Origin: Saxidomus purpurata
Taxonomy: Eukaryota; Mollusca; Bivalvia; Venerida; Veneridae
Reading direction: 5' to 3'
Assembly (NCBI GenBank): GCA_022818135.1
Contig: JAFMSR010000001.1
Location: 39,652,358-39,716,357 of the forward strand
Length of the DNA stretch: 64,000 bases
Shown piece by piece: positions 60,449 to 64,000 of this stretch. A model generated the notes under the pieces. That model was not told the DNA's origin. It made no database searches and saw only the letters and a list, made by a program, of their open reading frames with translations. How positions within the stretch are numbered: the stretch's first letter is position 1; each line of letters begins with the position of its first letter. The position numbers and the translations under genes are program-made.

Positions 60449-61291
60449 ATGGGGATTCTAAGCGTCATAACAGTGTGCTTTCTTCTATGTGACACTGTAG
60501 TCCTTGTAAAAGGCGAAGAAAATGTTAGCGCTGACTGCAAGACTACAGTAGGCAAATTACTTAATCAGCAATATATTCTTGTTAAGAAATATGAGGAAGT
60601 ACTGTCAGTTCAACAGAGTCAGAATGAAATTATATCTGAACTGGTGAAAAGGGTGAATGAAGTAGATAGCAGAACAAGGAAAGATCACTGGATAAAAGAC
60701 AGGCCTAGCTATGTTCAAGAACATACCAAACAGATCAATGACTTACCTAATTCTCTTGCTGAAGATATGATAAAGCCTAAATTTAGACGCAGCGCTGAGA
60801 ACGATGCTTTAGGGAAGACAACTCACGTTGACGTTAACGATGTACCGACAGACAGCGACCTGCCCTTTAACAAGACAGGCCTTCAAGAAGCTGAAGTTGT
60901 TGAAAATGTTGCGTTCACTGCTTATCTAGACCATGAATTAATACATGTTGCCATTGGTGACACGGTTAAATGTAACATTGTTCTTATCAATGATGGCGAT
61001 GCTTACAACACAAACACTGGTGCCTTTACTGCACATACACCTGGAGTTTACTTTTTTACATTCTGCATAGATTCCAAAAAACAATACATTAACGTTAAAA
61101 TGGTTAAAGATGGTATGAATTTAGTTGGTGCTGTGGGAAATACTCAACAAATAGGATGCAATTCAGCACTTATACGATTAGAAAGAGGCCAATCAGTGTG
61201 GTTAGAAACCGTATATCACGACGACGTGGAAATAATTTCACTTCCAGAATATCACATGACGACGTTTTCGGGATTTCTACTTTATCAGTGA
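60449..61291 (+). CDS. Secreted C1q domain-containing protein
   Basis: The open frame begins at ATG 60404, but the second ATG (60449, residue 16 of the long frame) is preferred: it directly starts a signal peptide (MGILSVITVCFLLCDTVVLV) and follows TTTTTTCAG/TATAAAT, a likely acceptor of a 5' untranslated intron. The mature part has a coiled-coil-forming stretch (LNQQYILVKKYEEVLSVQQS to VNEVDSR, about residues 38-75 of the preferred protein), a basic site KFRRSAE that a furin-type protease might cut, and a C-terminal C1q domain of about 130 residues. That domain runs from NVAFTAYLDHELIHVAIG through NTNTGAFTAHTPGVYFFTF to MTTFSGFLLYQ at the stop. In bivalves such proteins assemble as trimers and act as recognition molecules in haemolymph. 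There is no collagen repeat, as usual for this group. It appears intact. Confidence 0.93.
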   Translation: MGILSVITVCFLLCDTVVLVKGEENVSADCKTTVGKLLNQQYILVKKYEEVLSVQQSQNEIISELVKRVNEVDSRTRKDHWIKDRPSYVQEHTKQINDLPNSLAEDMIKPKFRRSAENDALGKTTHVDVNDVPTDSDLPFNKTGLQEAEVVENVAFTAYLDHELIHVAIGDTVKCNIVLINDGDAYNTNTGAFTAHTPGVYFFTFCIDSKKQYINVKMVKDGMNLVGAVGNTQQIGCNSALIRLERGQSVWLETVYHDDVEIISLPEYHMTTFSGFLLYQ

Positions 61292-61460
61292 TACATATAC
61301 CAATAAACATTAATCGTTCATTCTCAAGTATGAATGTCACACTTGACAATTTAACAATTAATCGTATGACAAATGTATATTATATATTATCACCATATTG
61401 ACAAAAGGGCACACATAAACATGATAAGCATTGTTATTTTGACTTATATATCCCCCAAAC

Positions 61461-61466
61461 AATAAA
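61461..61466 (+). promoter_or_regulatory. Polyadenylation signal of the C1q gene
   Basis: AATAAA about 170 bases after the stop codon. Another AATAAA at 61302-61307 lies only 10 bases after the stop and is less likely to be used. Confidence 0.6.
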
Positions 61467-62783
61467 ACCGATGGAAAACTATTGACTGTCTGATTTTTCT
61501 TTCCTTGTGCTAGACTTTATCTAGTACATGAACGTTACTTTGATCTTAATGTCAGATTTTTCGATAAAATAACACTAAATATAAAAACGAAGGAATTTAT
61601 TTTAACTGTATTACATAAATGAGGTATGCAAAATGTAAAAAAAAATGTATGTAAATGCCACTAAATCATTAGATGAGTTGATCTTGAACTAGTTTGTGTG
61701 CAAATGGTTACTCAATAAAAAACAAACCGGTGTCGTTCAATTCACACTAGATGTGGACAATACTTGACCGAGATATTAGCTGATTTTACATAGGTCACAC
61801 TGGCGAGATATGAATATCTCTAGTGCAGATAGCACAGATTCATGTCACTTGTTAAAGTGCATGCGATATAATAGTGAAAAGTTTATAATTGGAGCATTTG
61901 TTCACCTAATTGATTTTACTATGTTCGGCTAAAGCTTGTCGAAGGTCACGGCAACATCTCAAGTCAAAAGCATCAGTTTTATTGTATGCCCATTCTACAT
62001 TACCTATCTATGAAATGTAAGCTTAGTGTGCATTCTGCTGAGTGATTTGTAAAATCGACGTACAACCATGTTTGTTCAATATAAAGTTCAAGGTCATATG
62101 CTTTAAGGTTATAGTATCCTTCAAAATGGTCATATTGAATTATGGTCAAGAATGTTGCTTAAAAGACTTTAGATGCTTTGAAAACATGTAACAAATGAGT
62201 TACACCGAATCAGTTCTTTCACTGACAGGTAAAAATGAAAATATACATGACAGAGAGGATTGATTTTCAAATTTTGCCTAGGAGAGTCAAATCTATTTTA
62301 CAGATTTCCTCTATATTCATTGGGAATGAAACTGTTATACAGATTTATATTTTACGGTTATAACTATGGCCGCATTGTTCCTTTATATAGTTTAATTTTA
62401 TTCACTCGGTCATGGATCTGTTTTCTTGTATTTCATACAAAACTCATAATGCGACGTGGAATTCAGACATTTCTTGCACTTTCTTGATATTCATGGTCAT
62501 CTTAAGATTCTTGTTTTCATCTTGGGTTTTTGCATTTACCCACATAGCATGTTCAAGGCGTGTTTCAAAGATAGCAGCCAGAAATGAGATAACGACCTGT
62601 TTTTCATGGTAAACTTCATACACAGTCTGATAATGTCTTGAGTGCGTTTATATTGATATGTAGAGTATGTTAAAAGACTGGTTACCTTGTGATTTACAAG
62701 TCACACGAGAGGTCGTCCGTGTTGCGATAAACCTTTTTTTATTGAGTCACATGACAAACGATGATATGTACGACAACAATACA
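61467..62783. other. No gene seen
   Basis: Plus frames 62260-62487 and 62412-62612 are hydrophobic AT-rich frames without known motifs. No repeat was recognised. Confidence 0.4.
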
Positions 62784-63235
62784 AAACCAGACGGCCAAGA
62801 TGGCCTTATATCACTCAAATGGCTACCATTGGCTATAATACAATCGCGTCGCAGAAATTAGGAGTCAATTTTACCTGGGGGTCCTGATTTGAACAATCTT
62901 CGTAGAGGTCCAGCCTATGTGAAATCAAGTAACCCCCGGGCGGGGTCAATTTTGAGCAGGGGATAATGATTTGGAACAATCTTGGTAGAGGTCAAATAGG
63001 CAATGCTACATGCCAAATATCTAAGCTCTAGGCCTTGTGATTTTAGAAAATAAGATTTTTAAAGATTTCCTATAGAAATCTATGTTAAAAAAGTGACCTC
63101 CCGGGCGGGGTCAATTTTGATCCGGGGGTCATGATTTGAGCAACCTTCGTAGATGTCAACTAGGCGATGCTACGTGCCAACTATTTAAGCTCTTGATGTA
63201 CCCAGTCGCTGGCCTTGTACATTTATTATTTCCGA
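62784..63235. repeat. Dispersed repeat, hairpin head plus GGGTCAATTTTGA subunits
   Basis: The head ACGGCCAAGATGGCCTTATA then GGCTACCATTGGCTATAAT matches 26290-26335. Three subunits follow with GTCAATTTTGA, 'GGGGGTCATGATTTGA', 'AATCTTCGTAGAGGTC' and 'GCAATGCTACATGCCAA', as at 6235-7160. This links the two repeat groups as head and body of one family. Confidence 0.65.
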
Positions 63236-63299
63236 AGCGTGAGTCATGGTGAAAGTTTTCAACCGCTATCTTTTCTTGGTACGTGCAATCGGTAACGTG

Positions 63300-64000
63300 C
63301 GCGAAATCTTTTGAGGTTTGGAAAACAAACACACTTCGTGATGACTGTCACAATAAAATAATTAACAGTAAGGTCTTCCTGAAGATGCCACCACCGAAAT
63401 TCAAGTTGATTCTGTACATCGTATGGACATGAAAGATAAAATAGAAATCATTTAGCATATTGCTAATACTTTATTCCGTACTGTTAATTTTTCTGATGAC
63501 CTTCACATGAACAAACTTTCGGCAAGATGGATTCCGATAATTTTAGCACCAGAACAAAATTGACTAGGCGGAAGTTTTGCAGAGAACTTTTGATATGTTT
63601 TCAGCGAAACACAGGAGAATTGTGACTTAGGATTAGACATTGGTGCATCACTTTAATACAGAGTCATACGTTCAAAGCAAGCGGTGGAAACATCAAGGTT
63701 CACCACCGAAATATCTCAAGCAGACAGCATCAGTAGGCAAGGTTATGGCATCAGAACACTAGGGTGAAAATTATGGTGGATTATCTTCAGAGAGATCAAA
63801 CCATTAGTAGGCAGTATTATCCTAGTGAATTACGTCAGCTTAAGAAGAATATTCAAGAAGAATGTAGCGGACAACTCACAGTAGGTCTCCTTATGAATCA
63901 GAATGATGTACTGACTTGTGCAACCTCACAAGTTGCAGTCTAGCTGCAGCTGCTAAAGGTGGCATAGAACTCCTTCAACACATGCACCTGATCTAGCAAT
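63300..64000 (+). pseudogene. Mariner-type transposase remnant, cut by the window edge
   Basis: Across several frames the plus strand reads HMNKLSARWIPIILAPEQ, KLTRRKFCREL, then VKIMVDYLQRDQTISRQYYP, SELRQLKKNIQEECSGQLTV and CATSQVAV. These follow mariner/Mos-like transposases (consensus KLSARWVP--LTPEQ, I-VDYLEKG-TING-YYA-LL--L, HTSQVA). The DETW region with the first catalytic Asp is mutated, and stops and frameshifts are frequent. Upstream (63390-63470), a stretch including TEIQVDSVHRMDMKDKIEI may be its DNA-binding part. The 3' end continues outside the window. Confidence 0.8.

Noticed and set aside
1..64000. CRISPR array, operons or other prokaryotic features
   Set aside because: Introns, SINEs, MITEs and animal protein families make this a eukaryotic nuclear window; the tandem repeats have adjacent units without unique spacers.

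Overview
The window is AT-rich nuclear DNA of an animal, most likely a bivalve mollusc. The reasons are a secreted C1q-domain protein with a coiled-coil stalk, a Mab-21-domain gene of the type greatly expanded in bivalves, an SLC46-type transporter with introns, and several repeats built as inverted termini around a 140-170 bp tandem array, a design described in clams, oysters and mussels. No database search was possible; species and family names are inferences from sequence I could read.

Only two protein genes look intact. A multi-exon SLC46-like major facilitator transporter lies on the minus strand (42219-45714). A C1q-domain gene lies on the plus strand (60449-61291). A Mab-21/cGAS-like gene (13830-16012, minus) carries three frameshifts and a stop and is probably a pseudogene. 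A possible decayed or terminal exon lies at 1239-1650.

Most of what can be recognised is mobile DNA. From left to right: a tRNA-like SINE (2966-3075); a 1.5 kb element with 13 bp perfect inverted ends and a 157 bp tandem array (3138-4612); a 252 bp MITE (6547-6798) with a second copy at 53824-54076; a broken integrase-core gene (8274-9321); a foldback element (9361-10147); a 145 bp tandem-repeat element (11845-13070); a GGTCAAGGTCA-rich array (21910-22930); a hAT-like element with a perfect 8 bp target duplication (26708-27654); a 165 bp tandem-repeat element (28861-30400); a 4.6 kb unit with 21 bp perfect inverted ends holding two nested elements (32136-36781); a SINE (38425-38515); a reverse transcriptase scrap (39715-40035); a MITE inside an SLC46 intron (43649-44162); a 30 bp minisatellite (46755-47610); two head-to-head Tc1 halves (49270-50090); a non-LTR retrotransposon with an internally inverted RNase H segment, inside a 150 bp satellite (50215-52600); a self-nested PIF/Harbinger element (53554-57969); and a mariner remnant running off the right edge (63300-64000).

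The genes do not form an operon or pathway. SLC46 would act in a membrane, the C1q protein outside the cell (probably innate recognition), and the Mab-21 relative in cytosolic nucleotide signalling if it were intact. The most unusual parts of the window are the rearranged transposons and the shared design of the tandem-repeat elements.
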